From the NCBI GenBank assembly GCA_950295325.1, contig OX485806.1, positions 6,076,001 to 6,140,000 of the forward strand: DNA of 64,000 nucleotides, given 5' to 3'. The translations under genes and the position numbers were made by a program. The notes beneath the pieces were generated by a model, which was given only the letters and a program-made list of their open reading frames with translations, was not told the DNA's origin and made no database searches. Source of the stretch: Polytrichum commune (taxonomy: Eukaryota; Streptophyta; Polytrichopsida; Polytrichales; Polytrichaceae). Of this stretch, positions 45,433 through 57,877 are shown one piece after another. Positions within the stretch are counted from its first letter, which is position 1. Each line of letters starts with the position of its first letter.

Positions 45433-48400
45433 ATAGATAAAGTTGCCCACTTGTGAATTTGGGTAGATTGCCGACTCGAGTTTGAAGCTTCGGAGAAGTA
45501 AAGATTGGGTCTTTTACTTGTGGGGCAAGAAGACTATAAGAGTGAGTTTCCACGTAGGCCGCTTGCCCACCATATTCTAGTGTGAATAAGGGCAAACCTG
45601 CCAAATGTAGAGGGAATCTGGTGGGGTAGGGTTCATATGTGCCAACTAGCTACTTCCATCTTCTCAAATTTAGACACACCTACTAACTTCCGCCTTCCGG
45701 TTATGGAGGATGGGGTTCGAGACCATTATTGGTTCTCTTGAGTCTTTAACGGGTCTTAATCCTTCATTGACCGACACTTGTAAGTCAAAGATTCTTTAGT
45801 GAACGCATGAAAATCTATCAGCCTTTGTCCATGGCCCTCCACATTCTAGGAGGACACTAGAATGTGGTTGTTGAATGGCGCCTTGTGCTCAAGTGCTGAA
45901 GTATATGCGAACACTTCCGACCCACTATTATCTAGAATCTAGTGGGCAAGCTACATGGAAAGTCACCCTAGGAGCATCATCGGCAGATACACCTGAGAGG
46001 ACAGGAGGCTCCTGTGCAGATCGCACTTTCCATTCATGTCCAGGCTCACGTAACTTATGCAGCGGTGATCGGGTGGTAAAGTAGACTTTGATCCCTAGTC
46101 TAGTCGTGATCTTAAGTTACTCTCCGAAAATGTTGCAAGAATTGATTGAATATTGGCATCGGGCCCCTGCTAGCCTACTTACGCGGTGTATTTTATTGAA
46201 GCTATTCGGCATGTGCAAAGGCTAGGTACATGGATAGCTGGGTACTCCACCACCTTGCCGTGTGCATCGAACTGGTTCGACACGGCAAGAGCGGGGTAAG
46301 AGAGCTTCAGCGTTGCCGATTGATATACATAACCTTCTTCCAACCTCGGCCACAAAAAATGGGTTCCAATAACAGGTTTTTCTCCTGCTGTCATCAACCT
46401 AGAACATATTAAGCTTTGTCACAAAATCTTAGACACATGTAAATGTTCAAAGGGTGTGTATGTGTGTTTTTGCGTGTGTGAGAGTGTCGAACCCTTTTTT
46501 GGGGGTGTTTTGGCGGTAAATGCTTGCCAGACGCCCAAGTTGAAGGTTGAAAAGTTCCAGGGGTGCAGATGTCAAGGTGTTTCTAGGTGGTTCGGTCCAC
46601 TAGATCATCACAAGAGTTTTAAACAACCTGCTTTCCTTGAGTTTGGAGTTGGTCATGTGTCTGTCAAGATTGATCACCGCACCGACTGGGTCAGATTGAT
46701 CATTTCTTTTCCTGGTGGTTTTTTGTGGTTGCTCCACATAAGAGGAGGCCTTAAGAATTAGGCAAGCCCCGGGATGGATCACCATGCCTAGGTTATTCTC
46801 TCTTTAGATCACATCAACGCCTCAGAAGTCTCTATAGATGCTCACCACCGCCTGCTCTATTCTACTTTGAGGGTCCGGTTGGGTTCTGCACAAACTTATG
46901 CTCTTCTGGTGAGCTTTAAACGCTCAGTGTGCTCCAGGGTTCAATTTATACTTCTCATTTCCTATGAACTTGTTTGCAACCCTTGTGTAGATTACAGTTG
47001 TTTCATTGTTTGTCAGATTCTCTTCTTCCAATTTTGCTTGTTTGAGTGAACTTGTGCATTGCCTTGGACGTTACTGGTTTCTTCACGTCATGCTTCAAGT
47101 CCAAAGATCAAAAACGGACATCCCTAATTTCTTGGTAGAAGAGGTCCCCTAGTTGACTTTATTAAAGCATCTGAGAGTTCTGAGAGTTTCCATACCCTAG
47201 TAATGTTGTAGCGATAGTACCGGCGACGACTCGGTCTATGTTGATGATGAGTATCTTGCAGAACCCTCACGCGCGGGCGAACCTGATTTCGCGGAAGAAG
47301 AATATGGAGCATCACATCCGAGGAGCTGGAGTGAACCGTTCTGAGCGTGAGAGTACCGAGACATTCATTCCCAATTGAGGTATGTTGCTAAACTCCCAGA
47401 TCAATTAATTAGCCTAAATCATGCAGATTGAGTTTATGTCAAATATACGTAGTATTTCTAAAAAAGTTTTGCACCTCCGTGTTCATCTTCCCCAACCACT
47501 GGTAGTGCTTGTAAGATGGGGTTGACACCGAAAGGTATCTATCACCCAGCAATAAGGTGTTTGGCCCTATTGTGGGCACTGCTAACTCCACAGACAAATT
47601 TGACTGCTGGATCAAACTGGAAATGGCCTCATGCGGTTAGCAATTGTGAATCGTTCAGATTGTCATCTCAAGTTTCAAAATCAGACTTGGAGATGCAAAG
47701 TTATAGGAGGTCAAAGTGAAGATTTTCTATCTCTTTAAGTCACGGAATGATAGGCCTTCGTAACTGTGATAATGAGTGAATCTATGTGCCAATATTACAT
47801 TGAGCACATATTCCAATCCCATTGTAGCACATGTCTTTTTCCGCATCCTTACTTAACTATAAGCCTTGTCATATACTACTGAAATAAAGGTGCCTAATCA
47901 ATAAGAGTGCCCACATAAGACCCACATCACTTATAGGAAGCTTTGCAAAGGACTCAGAAAGACGTGGAGGAAGACGTGAAATAGGTTCTTTGAGGACCGG
48001 CCTACATGAGCTATTGATTTGGCGACATTTATATCGGTCAGATCTGCAAGAACAGCTTGAGATAATGCATGCACAGATTTAGTGGTCCAAAAATTAATTT
48101 TCCAGACACCAGACAGTTACAGTGACGATCTTTCTGTGTGGACTCTGCACACACATGAGTTTGAATCCGGCAAGGTGTTTTAAATAATTCTTCAATCTTT
48201 ACATGAGGAGGCAAGTTTGCAAATCTTGCGTTGAATTAAGCCAGCCTCACTCAGGCAAGATTCAGATGACTGAAATTTCTGTGCACTGTGTGCTCGCAAT
48301 TACAATATTGTTACTCATGTATGTACGCGATGGGTCATTAAGCATTTTAATTGCACCCTGAGAGCAGCAACGCACTATTTAGAAACTGCTACTAGATCAT

Positions 48401-48574
48401 ATTATTCAAAAACTCATAGGGTCCTTAGCCTTCTGAGAAAATATCATTTGAGGGCTGCTAAAATCTCCTAACATCTGGATGTTTCACTAAGGTAGACCCT
48501 TGAAAACGCTATCGTACGTGTTGTCTGGTTTAACACTTTGACTGCGGAGAGCTATTTTCCACGTTGGATTCAGC
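45433..48574. other. Intergenic upstream of the kinase gene
   Basis: No convincing gene. The 47.64-47.91 kb segment resembles 13.10-13.33 kb ('ggagatgcaaa', 'tctttaa', 'cccattgtagcacatgtc', 'gccttgtcatat'), so it is a dispersed repeat. The last kilobase holds the kinase promoter, where I cannot single out a TATA box. Confidence 0.4.
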
Positions 48575-48790
48575 ATGGTCTTGAGTAATGTGGATACGAC
48601 ACGTGGAAACATTCTTCCAAAAAATAATCAACTTGTGTCAAACCAGAGAGCATCCTACGGTAGTGGGATTCAGAGCTGCAACCTGACCCTGAAACCTCAG
48701 ATTCTCAAAACTCTGTTCCCCGATTCGAGGTCTTGGTTTTCATTGTTCAACTCGGAAATGAGCAAAAAACGGAAATTTTTGAGTCTTCAG
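48575..48790 (+). CDS. Possible first coding exon of the kinase gene
   Basis: ATG at 48575 opens 72 codons (MVLSNVDTTRGN...KRKFLSLQ) up to a donor 'cag|gtctga' at 48790/48791. A phase-0 join to an acceptor after 'attgatag' (exon 2 from 48880) enters the kinase frame as DGSGLTSVNT and would remove an 89-bp intron. If correct, the protein gains about 90 N-terminal residues. The segment has no recognised domain, and the short intron and weak acceptor keep this uncertain. Confidence 0.4.
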
Positions 48791-48933
48791 GTCTGAATTT
48801 GCTACAGAACCCCACATGCTGTAATTTGTGAAATTGAGTCATCTAACATGCTTCGCTAACTTCCTCAGCGAATTGATAGGATGGCAGTGGATTGACATCG
48901 GTGAACACATCAACGGCTGGCATCCTACCAACG

Positions 48934-51681
48934 ATGGCATCTGTGTTACCTATAGAGTCTGCGCCTGACGTCCAAGGGATGAGCTCTGAAGGTCGAAACA
49001 ATGTTGTGCAAGTTGACAGCATTGAAGCTGCGGGAGGGGTGAAGGAATCTGAATCTAATCAAACTCCTAAGGGATGTGTGTCACCTCAGTCTACTACGCC
49101 TGACATCGTCGAAAATAAGCCTAATATGGGCGATTTGCAAAATGAGAGCGGAAGTGAGCATGTGTGTGAAGGCATTGGACCATTGAAATCTGCCACTCCA
49201 CAATTGGTGGCACCTGATGCATCACCTCATGATCATAGCCTCCAAGGGATCAGTACTCTAGGAGAGTCAGAGGGTTTGCTAGGTGAGAGTAGTGGAGGAG
49301 GTGAGGTGAAATCCGATATGAATGAAGGTGAGAATAGTGGAGTAGGTGAGGTGAAATTTGATACCGATGAAGATGAGACATCCAATGAGAACGCTCAAGT
49401 CGCGACGCAGAATGCCGGGCCTCTAGGGGCTTACCATCGCGGGGTGGCTGTGCGAATGTTGACAGACTACCTGAGAGATCTGGAGACCTTGAATGAGCAG
49501 GTGCTGCATGGAGCGTCGACGCAGACCATCCCCGAGCATATTGCGATGGTGCAGAAACGTTTGGGGGATTACCGGAAAGCGCTGAAAGATCTCGACGACG
49601 CCAACAACCGCGAGCCGAATAGCCAGCTCACTGTCGACGAGCGCCACATCGTGAGGCGCATGCTGCACGACTACCAAACCGCGCTCGAGGACAGTCTGGA
49701 CGTCGACACAGGTAATCCGTCCAAGGTCAGCCCGAAGGACTTTCGAAGGAGCACGCCAGGAGAAGTGATGCAGCACATTCAGGAAGTGAAGAACTTCGAG
49801 ATGACGTTGTCGAGCATTCACTTGGACGATATGGTGCAGTCACCGTGGAGCCTCGAGACGATAAACTTTCCCGTTGCAGAGGTGTCGGAGCTTCAAGCAC
49901 GGTTCCCACTTATGTTGGAAATGGTGGCTGATGGATTGAAAGGGTGTGAGGCAAGAGTGGAGGAGCTCCGTTCCACTCTCCTGAACCAAGTGATCGTCTA
50001 CAAAGCGCAGTGCACGCATTTGGCAAGGGCATTGGCAGGTCACGTGCGCAAGAATTTTCCTGTTTATCACGGCACCTTGCGAACAATCCCCCTTATGAAG
50101 TCTGAAGAGATTGGGGTTGGCATTGGGATGGGGCAGCGAGACCAGTTTAGGGCTGCCTCGTTTTGTATCAAATCGCTTGCCGAATTGGATCGCACGCTAG
50201 GGTTGGCAGTCGAGCTTGTCTCCATGTGTGGGAAGCTGGATTGGACGAGGACTGCTCTGGTGATGTCGAATGCACCTGCGCATCCGAAGATTTCGAGGCC
50301 GTCGGCCTTCACAATTGCCCTGCGGCAATGCGAGTGGGCCTTGGATGCTGTCGAGCTGTTTTTTCACGTATTTAAGAAGCTCCTCAGGTCCAACGTCGAC
50401 CCGAATTGGAAGGATGGGGTCATCTTCAAATGGAATAACGAAGATCGTCGAATGGTGCTCCAAATCCTCGGGCAACCCGCACCCGCTGATGCTACAACAG
50501 CTAACAAGGACCAAAGTATCGGAGCATTGAAGGTGACACAGGAGCTGGAGGTCAGAGACAGGGCCAAATTGTTGGAAGACATCTCATCACTGTCTACAAG
50601 GAAGTTGAGGAGATGGTTTTCCAAACCAGATGTCCAGATCCTGACGGCCAAGTTCTTGGAGAAGAAATTGAGGGGACCCACACCTCAGGCAACCTACCTG
50701 CCCTTCCAGTCGTTCAGTATTGATCATACCGAATTGCACTATCAGCACTACATTGACGTAGGGAGCGTGGGGATGGTGGCCGAATACAAATGGTTGGGTG
50801 AGACAGTGGCTGCCAAAAGCGTGAGAGCTCCGGGGGAGAGCAGAGCGAGATTCGAGGAAGAAGCTGCAATACTGGCAACGGTCCAACACCCCAACGTTGT
50901 GAGGCTTTTGGGAGCTGCATTTGAAGACGAAAAAGAGACCGGAATGTTAGTCATGGAGCTCATGGAGTGTGACCTGCGCTCCCTCATTGACAAACGTATG
51001 CGACACGAACAGCAACCCTTTCCCCTGATTGTGGCCGTCGACATCATGATACAGGTTGCCGAGGCCATGCATTACCTCGTCGCTCATCGGGTGTTGCACC
51101 GCGATTTGAAGGCGAAGAACATTTTGGTCAGTAAATGCAGACTACCTCCCAGAGTTCAAGCCTCTGGCAGTGGGGATCTCCGAGAATTGTTCACCTTCCC
51201 GGATCTGGACCAGTTGATTCGCGTCGAAGAGTTTTACGTTGTGAAGCTCGCGGATTTTGGGTTAGCCAAATGTCGGCCAATGACGTCGCATTGCACAACG
51301 GTCAACACAGGCACCACGCTGTGGAGGGCACCTGAGGTGTTCTACTTGCCTGACGCTGAAAGCTCGACAGAGTACAAGTGGTCGGCCGATATTTACAGTT
51401 TCGGCATGACCTGCTACGAGATACTGTCTGGGAGAATCCCCTTCGAAGGAGCCCCAAACCACAGTATCCTTCAACGGATTCAACGGGGTGAGCGACCGAA
51501 TCTTGAAGGGAAAGCTCCCCCTGCTCTTGTCCAACTCATCAGGAGATGTTGGGAGACAAGACCTGAAAATCGCCCAAACATCGATGAAATCATCAAGCAA
51601 TTGTGGTGTTGCAAGGTGGAAATCGTCTTTGGGTCGATTCAGTCGCTCCATATAGGTGGAGCAAATGTGAACAGGACTTAA
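48934..51681 (+). CDS. Ser/Thr-type protein kinase with long helical, TPR-like N-terminal region
   Basis: One uninterrupted exon, about 915 aa from the first in-frame ATG. Residues 1-~165 are acidic and low in complexity, with a near-repeat of GEVK(S/F)D. Residues ~175-590 are mostly helical and include a TPR-like unit LGDYRKALKDLDDANNREPN at 210. From about 600 to 890 lies a complete kinase fold: Gly loop GSVGMV (610-615), VAAK with the ATP-site Lys at 628, HRDLKAKN with catalytic Asp at 724, DFG Asp at 774, APE Glu at 801, and a SADIYSFGMTCYEIL helix. All catalytic residues are present, so it should be active. HRDLKAKN and the GT(T)LWRAPE activation segment fit the plant TKL/RLK-related group. 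An insert of about 30 residues lies between the HRD and DFG motifs. No signal peptide or transmembrane helix, so a cytoplasmic enzyme is expected. Substrate and pathway unknown. Confidence 0.88.
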   Translation: MASVLPIESAPDVQGMSSEGRNNVVQVDSIEAAGGVKESESNQTPKGCVSPQSTTPDIVENKPNMGDLQNESGSEHVCEGIGPLKSATPQLVAPDASPHDHSLQGISTLGESEGLLGESSGGGEVKSDMNEGENSGVGEVKFDTDEDETSNENAQVATQNAGPLGAYHRGVAVRMLTDYLRDLETLNEQVLHGASTQTIPEHIAMVQKRLGDYRKALKDLDDANNREPNSQLTVDERHIVRRMLHDYQTALEDSLDVDTGNPSKVSPKDFRRSTPGEVMQHIQEVKNFEMTLSSIHLDDMVQSPWSLETINFPVAEVSELQARFPLMLEMVADGLKGCEARVEELRSTLLNQVIVYKAQCTHLARALAGHVRKNFPVYHGTLRTIPLMKSEEIGVGIGMGQRDQFRAASFCIKSLAELDRTLGLAVELVSMCGKLDWTRTALVMSNAPAHPKISRPSAFTIALRQCEWALDAVELFFHVFKKLLRSNVDPNWKDGVIFKWNNEDRRMVLQILGQPAPADATTANKDQSIGALKVTQELEVRDRAKLLEDISSLSTRKLRRWFSKPDVQILTAKFLEKKLRGPTPQATYLPFQSFSIDHTELHYQHYIDVGSVGMVAEYKWLGETVAAKSVRAPGESRARFEEEAAILATVQHPNVVRLLGAAFEDEKETGMLVMELMECDLRSLIDKRMRHEQQPFPLIVAVDIMIQVAEAMHYLVAHRVLHRDLKAKNILVSKCRLPPRVQASGSGDLRELFTFPDLDQLIRVEEFYVVKLADFGLAKCRPMTSHCTTVNTGTTLWRAPEVFYLPDAESSTEYKWSADIYSFGMTCYEILSGRIPFEGAPNHSILQRIQRGERPNLEGKAPPALVQLIRRCWETRPENRPNIDEIIKQLWCCKVEIVFGSIQSLHIGGANVNRT

Positions 51682-54600
51682 ACACAAACTTGAGCAAAAC
51701 TTCTGATTGTAAATACTCTAGTTCATTAAACTTCTTGACGGCGAGCGCTGCTAAATTTGTGCACCTCTCAAATTAACGGGACCATAGATTTGGGCACCTT
51801 TGAACCCCTAACCTGCACCCCGAGGGCGTTCAAGTGCGAGTGTATGTATATTTAATTTTTTTCAGGGCCAACATTTTTACTTTGTTTCTCTTTCACGACG
51901 TTGGAGATGGCTAGGATGTAGATTCATCGTTACGGTAGGCCCTATCCCATAATTTAGCAGCAAGCTGTATTCTTCCTTTCATGTCCAAATATAGAAAGCA
52001 ATCGCATGTCAACCGCCTTCGAAGTGCACCACATGGCAAAAACTTCAATGCTGGACCCTAGAATGCATAATAGGTAAGTTATGACACGTTTCCATTTAAC
52101 CTGTTTTTTGAGTTGATCATACGTACTTAAACCACGACTGCTTGTGCTTAGATGCTGAACATAGGAGGTCCAAGCAAAAGTTCAAAATATGCTCATTGTT
52201 GCATAGACAATCTGCTTATTTGTACGCTCGGGGAGGTGACTATCAGAATTTTAGAAAATCATGTGAGATAAAAAATAAGATCAATTTAATTCGTTTAGGG
52301 TAAAATTTGTAATTTTGTTAGATCTATCATAGTATTGGAAACATGTCCCCTACATAATTTTATGTAAAATAGGGTGGTGGATAATTCCTCCATTTCAGTA
52401 ATCTATAGAAGAAAAAAAAAAAAAGGTCATAGACATAGGATCCTCTTAAATATGCGTAGTAGGATCAGTAGAATAATTATGGGTTTGACTGCTTAGATGA
52501 AGAAGTGTGTAGTTTTTGTCCAAATTTGAATCAAGTGCATAAGTATGGAAAAAAATGTTGTGGAATTTTTTTTGGAGAAGGATTGTGTTGGCACTCCTCA
52601 ACGGCCATTGGGTTTTGCAGCGGCGCTGAACATGTGGGACCTTGTTGGATGCTTAGGACCTGATAGCCTCCACCATCACCTTCAACTGATCCATGTGATC
52701 AGTTTTGGTTTTGTTATAACATCAGTTGGAACATTTTCAAGAGTTTCTTTCATGCAAATTGATGAAGCGGAATGGCCACTTCATTTGTAATGCTTTCCAC
52801 ACGTATTTGATTTGGGGTTTAGCTTTCATAATTCGTCTCTTCATTGTTGGTTTTCTGATTATGAGTTTTTTGGGGGGTTTTGGTATGGTCTTGCAAGGTT
52901 TGAATTTAGGGTTACAATTTGGCATGGGAATGAAGAAGATCAAGTTATATACACTTACTTATGAAGGAGCATCTCCAAAGTACATAGAAACTATGAAAGG
53001 AAAGGATGGAGAATCCCTAGTTGACCTAATAATGCGTTTAGAAGAAAAAAAATTTAAAGTTTGAATTCTAATATTAGAAACCAGATGAGAGTTGTAGAGT
53101 GGCAATCAGTCTTGAATCCCTTAATGACCTTGAGAATAAGGTTTTCATGATTTTTGTCCTCTACGAGGAGTTTGAAGATTTGGCTTGTAAACAATAACGC
53201 TTTAGTTCGTGGACATAATTAAAAGTGATAGAATTAAGGACATGGTGTCATAACCTCTCACTGTCGAGATTGGTGGATACGATGAAATTCTTGCAAATCC
53301 ATCATCTTATTCTAGGGTTAGTGGTTGAAGTGAAGAATGTTTGCTACAATCACAAATTGTGTCAAGTAAGGTTGTCGCGACCCTCGCTAGCTCCCCTTAA
53401 TTATATTGATCATTTTCATTTCTAGCAAGGGTCACGAGTGCTAACCCTTCGCATTCCACCATGCTAACGGTTAGCTCCTCCTATTTCGGACCTTATAGTT
53501 CATAGGAGGGAAACCAACCCTCCTACTTTGCTTTCGGGAGTAACCCCTTAACCGGTAATCAATTCTTAGATGTGACCAATCTTATGTTGATCATCATGTT
53601 ACCGGGGCAACACTATAATAATCCAAATCATATTAGGCAACTATACCCTCACATTGGGCCAATGCTCATGAAGGCCATGCCGTTCGGCCTCGGATCGGTG
53701 AGGCTGCACCACCTCACCCATATAAGCCTCTAGGACTTTTGGCAGGGCCCCTACCCCATCATCAAGAAACCTTTTGTCTCTACCAAGAGTTGGGGCCAAG
53801 TAGACATTTCCCCTTAGGCGTTGGGGCTAGCCCCCAACAACTTCAGAACATCATAACTTCCTTGTATGATGTCTGATGCATACAAGCAACCACTTCATCA
53901 ACATCTACGCTTCATGTAGATGCCGATGGACCCCTTACTTGCCCCATTTGGTTAAGAATTGAAGAAGTTATGCATGTTCAAACCTTGGCAGTCATAGGAG
54001 CCACTCCTAGGCCACTGTTTACTAGGGCTCTGTCTCAGGACAACGCTCCACTCAAATTGACATATCTCCTAGTTCACACCTCCGATTGAGGTGTGCTTGA
54101 TCATTTTAGAATCCGCATGCCATAAGCTACGCATAGCTTGTGGCCTTCCCGTTGTTACTCCTAGTCTTCATGGGTGGGAGGCGTTTCCAACACCCAAGGC
54201 CCTCACCCACACTAGGATCACTTAGGCTCTCTCACCAACGGCGCCACAAGTCCCAAGTGTCGGTCCGGGGTCCCCCTCGTGCCCATGGTGTTTCAGGCAC
54301 TCCTCATGGAGAGGTTTGCGACAAAGGTCATTACAATATACATGGAAAGAGAGGTGAAATTGCGCAAAGCATTGAAGGATGTTTTTTTGGAGGATCACAA
54401 ATGGGACCTTGAGTCTTACGATTGTCATAATAATGCTATTGTGGTTTGCTATTGTCATGATGAGGAAGCCGCCTTGGTGCGAAATCGGGGGTCGAAAACC
54501 CCAGCTACCACCACGTCTTCGTCTCATGCATGATGATGATGCAATGGCTGATTTGGATGCGATGATTTTTGGCAACAAGTCTGGAGAACAGCGCAGTCAA

Positions 54601-57377
54601 AAGCCAAAGAAGCAGGATGGGCAACATACAAAAGAGATAATTCAAATATTTTTTCCAATTTCATATAGTCGGTTTTACTATAATACTCCTTCCACTATTT
54701 GGTACTTGTACGATTTATTAAAAAATATAGTACCTTAAATTAGCCTCTCTAAATAATTACAAATAAATTCAGGGTGCTAAAAAATACGTCAAAGAAGTTT
54801 TTTATCTACAAATAAGGAGGGGAAAAATATTGAAATGTGTATAAATTTCCCCCCATTAAATTACCCATTATTGCACATGATTATGAAACGTAAGGAAGTG
54901 TGATCGTCTCAAGTTTGTATACTCAGATATGAGCGACATCTTGATACATATTGCGGAGGCTATCCGTTACCTCTTCACCCATCAAATTTCCTCCTATTCC
55001 TTCTTGGTGTGGGCCCATGGATGTTGTGGCTTATTAAATAGAGGTTATTCCTTAAATATGCAAGAAATAAGGGACCGGGTCCACTATAGGTATTCTTGGT
55101 GAATTCTTTCGTTTATGTCAAATTGCTGCAGTTGTTTTTTAACATATTGCTTGCGCAATTCTTCCACATTCCCATTCACAACGGCAATGGATACTTCAAA
55201 TTCTCTAAGGCGAATATTATATATGAGGTAGTTTTTTAATTTCATGAGTTCTTCATACCTCTGGACACCATAATTGCCAATGAAACATCAAACTTGGCTT
55301 TTTATATGATGAAGATGAACCTTGTGTTCTTTTAGACAGAAACTACCCTACAAGGATCCAAAATAACATGTCATTCATTAAGTGTTATCTCAAGCATAGG
55401 AGCTAACACAATACAACAAACAAAAGACAATGAAGGACAACGGACAAAGAGGGATAATAGTCAATTGATGAAAATGAACAATGAAAACAATGAGAAATAA
55501 TAAAAATAACATAATAGTTACACACCATATTACCATACAAATACCACTGGCCAAAAAAGCTCCAAATCTTCATTTGGAGTGTCATGTCTTCCAATCTCTT
55601 GTGGAGGTATTGAATGCAAGCAATAGGATCTTCAATGAGTTCTTCGGGCATCCATGCGGATTCTACCTCAATTATGACAACATAGAACCGCTCTGCTCAA
55701 CAAGGGTAAGGGGGACACCAAGCTTCTTTCCGAGGCTTCTTTTGGAAACTTTAATTTGGCACATTCCCATGCACGTCCTTCAAACTTAGAATAAGTAGGG
55801 TGGAGCACAAAGCAATCCTTCACAACATGCCCACACAATATGGGTTGTCACACAACATGAAATTCATGTTCTTTTGATGACATGTCTAGAGATTTTGGAC
55901 TAGACATCCATAAAATTAGGTGGAGGTTGTGAATGGGTGTCCTCCTCACTCGTTTCTTTGTGTAATTGGACCTCCGAAGTTTTTTTGTGAAACCAAATCT
56001 AAGTTATCCTCCAAAGGTCCTTCATATTGCTCTTATTTTTGGATTGTCTTGCTCCAAAGGCTCTTTGAACTTGACATGTTGGACGGTTTTCTTCAACTTC
56101 CGTTAGGCCATGACTCTTAAATGACCATGGTATCATTTTTTTGGATGAGACCAAAGAGAAGTTTATGAACTGAGGTAGATGAGGCTAATTCGGTTAGTTT
56201 CCGTACTCAGACACCTATTTTTGGCTCCTAGTTGGCAGTGCAATCGTTGTATTTTGGTGGGTGAGTAGTACACGGTGATTTGGTTGCCCCCTTGACAAAA
56301 ATCAAACTACACCCATCATCCTCCATAATTAAGAGTGTTATCCACCGAGCTATGACACACTTGATTTTTGTGCTTGAGGTGGGCAAATTAGGAGGCAACA
56401 ACTTGGGCAAATTAGGAGGCGGCATGTGGTTGTGAGGTGCCAACCAACTTGTATTGTGGGTATAATGAAAGAACAATTTGGCAACATTTTATCTAACATG
56501 TGACCATTTTAGAGACATGACACATTCAATATAAGCATTAAACTTGGTTTTCATTGCTCGGGGGGTTCACTGGTGAAAATCGTAGAACAACGTGCGATAA
56601 AAAATAGGGTCCAATATATTCATTGTAGATAAAATTTATAAAAAATGTACATAAAAAATAGGGGATTTTAAAATAGTGAAACATGTTTACATGTAAAATA
56701 CCATCACCTTATAATCTTTTTTGCAAGGTAAATAACCCCCCCCAATAAATAGGTCCCAAACGCACGTGTATGCAAAATATAAAAGGGAGTGAACCCCCCG
56801 AGTTTCATTGGCAAATGACATGTGTAGAATGTGGTAATGATGTTGTCCACTTACACAACATTGAATGATAAAATGGTTCCCCCCCTATAACACCACGGTG
56901 GGAAGTAGATAATCTTTGATTCCAGAGCCTAGATCACCACATTCCTCAACTCCGATTTCAATGATTTCAAATTCTTTGGCCCCTAATTCGTAATTGCTAA
57001 CACACTCAAGCTTCTAATGCTCGGATCCATTGGTTGGATGATTCCACAAAGTTGGAGTTGTCCACCTTAGCCTCATCTACCTTATAATCCAAAGTCTCTT
57101 GAAGTGCACAAACCCTTAGTGTGAACCCAAATTCCCGCCACAAACTTTGTCAAGCCTACCTTCAAGAGTCGTCCCAAAAAGCTTCCCTACGATCATTTTT
57201 ACCATTATCCATACTTGTCAATAGAATCCCATGTAGATTTTTCATCCATTGAAAATGTTATGGGCTGTGATTCAAAACTACCCTCATGTAAACCTAAAGT
57301 AGGGGCCCATGACACTCTCAACCGATGAAAGTTCATGGATTCTCAAGAGCCTCTTGACTTTCGCAATAAATAAACCC
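51682..57377. other. Intergenic, no supported gene
   Basis: Short to moderate frames without recognised domains. The frame 52726-53064 (+) has a hydrophobic Gly/Phe/Leu stretch then a charged YTLTYEGASP line, and 54279-54533 (+) is charged; neither has splice or family support. A poly-A run lies at about 52411-52423. A tRNA-like SINE candidate is at 56225-56375 (- strand). Confidence 0.4.
56225..56375 (-). mobile_element. Possible tRNA-derived SINE fragment
   Basis: On the - strand 'tagctcggtggataacactc' resembles a tRNA A-box region and 'gtgtagtttgatttttg' about 40 bases later a degenerate B box. No target duplication or tail could be located, so this may be a fragment. Confidence 0.3.
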
Positions 57378-57380
57378 TTA

Positions 57381-57877
57381 GGGCCACTTCACACACAAGA
57401 CTGAGAGCTTGTAACCAATACACTTCAAGCACTCTCATTGGTGGAAAAGGTGGAGCCAGCCCAAGTTCACTTCACACCATGCTTGAGGGACCAACGAAGT
57501 ATGTGAATGCAAGATGGATGTAAAGTCTACATGGATTCCTACATGGCATCGAATGGATCGTGTTTCATGGTCACTTGGACTATTTTCAAAAACCACCTCT
57601 TGGAGGTAGGCCCACTACAAAACCGGGAGACCACGGCACTCCGAACGCTCACAACCATTGGTTTATTCTGTTTTACTGTGTGTGAGGACCCGTATGAATA
57701 AAACTTCGTTGAAATAACATTTGATTGAGGGTCCAGTTACATATGACTTCACACTACACTTGAGGATCCGTGACCACACTACATGATTTTGGAGGTATCT
57801 TGGGACGGCCTTTGGATACTTTATTTTGGGCTCTCACAAGTTCATGGTCACGGCTCTTGACTCGTGTGTGAAGTGGG
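57381..57877. mobile_element. ~0.5-kb Harbinger derivative, copy C
   Basis: Left end GGGCCACTTCACACACAAGA preceded by TTA (57378-57380). The interior aligns with copy B. The right end reads 'ctcgtgtgtgaagtgg' and then departs before the final CCC and TTA, so the last few bases are lost. Confidence 0.8.

Noticed and set aside
46030-46100. Possible tRNA-like head (gcggtgatcgggtggtaaag…tttgatccc)
   Set aside because: Boxes are degenerate and spacing is wrong; no acceptor-stem pairing could be found.
48130-48190. tRNA-like B box (gagtttgaatccggcaagg)
   Set aside because: No matching A box at the right distance and no cloverleaf, tail or target duplication; a SINE or tRNA cannot be supported.
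50067-51687. Several 80-140-codon - strand frames opposite the kinase
   Set aside because: Antisense shadows of a GC-richer coding exon; no domain.
52726-53064. 112-codon frame with a hydrophobic stretch
   Set aside because: No splice signals, no recognised family and AT-rich codon use unlike the five supported genes.
27602-57701. Similar short frames at 27602 and 57507 (both starting MQDGCKVYMDSYMASNGSC)
   Set aside because: They lie in homologous non-coding interiors of the ~0.5-kb Harbinger derivatives; the similarity reflects shared transposon DNA, not a conserved peptide.
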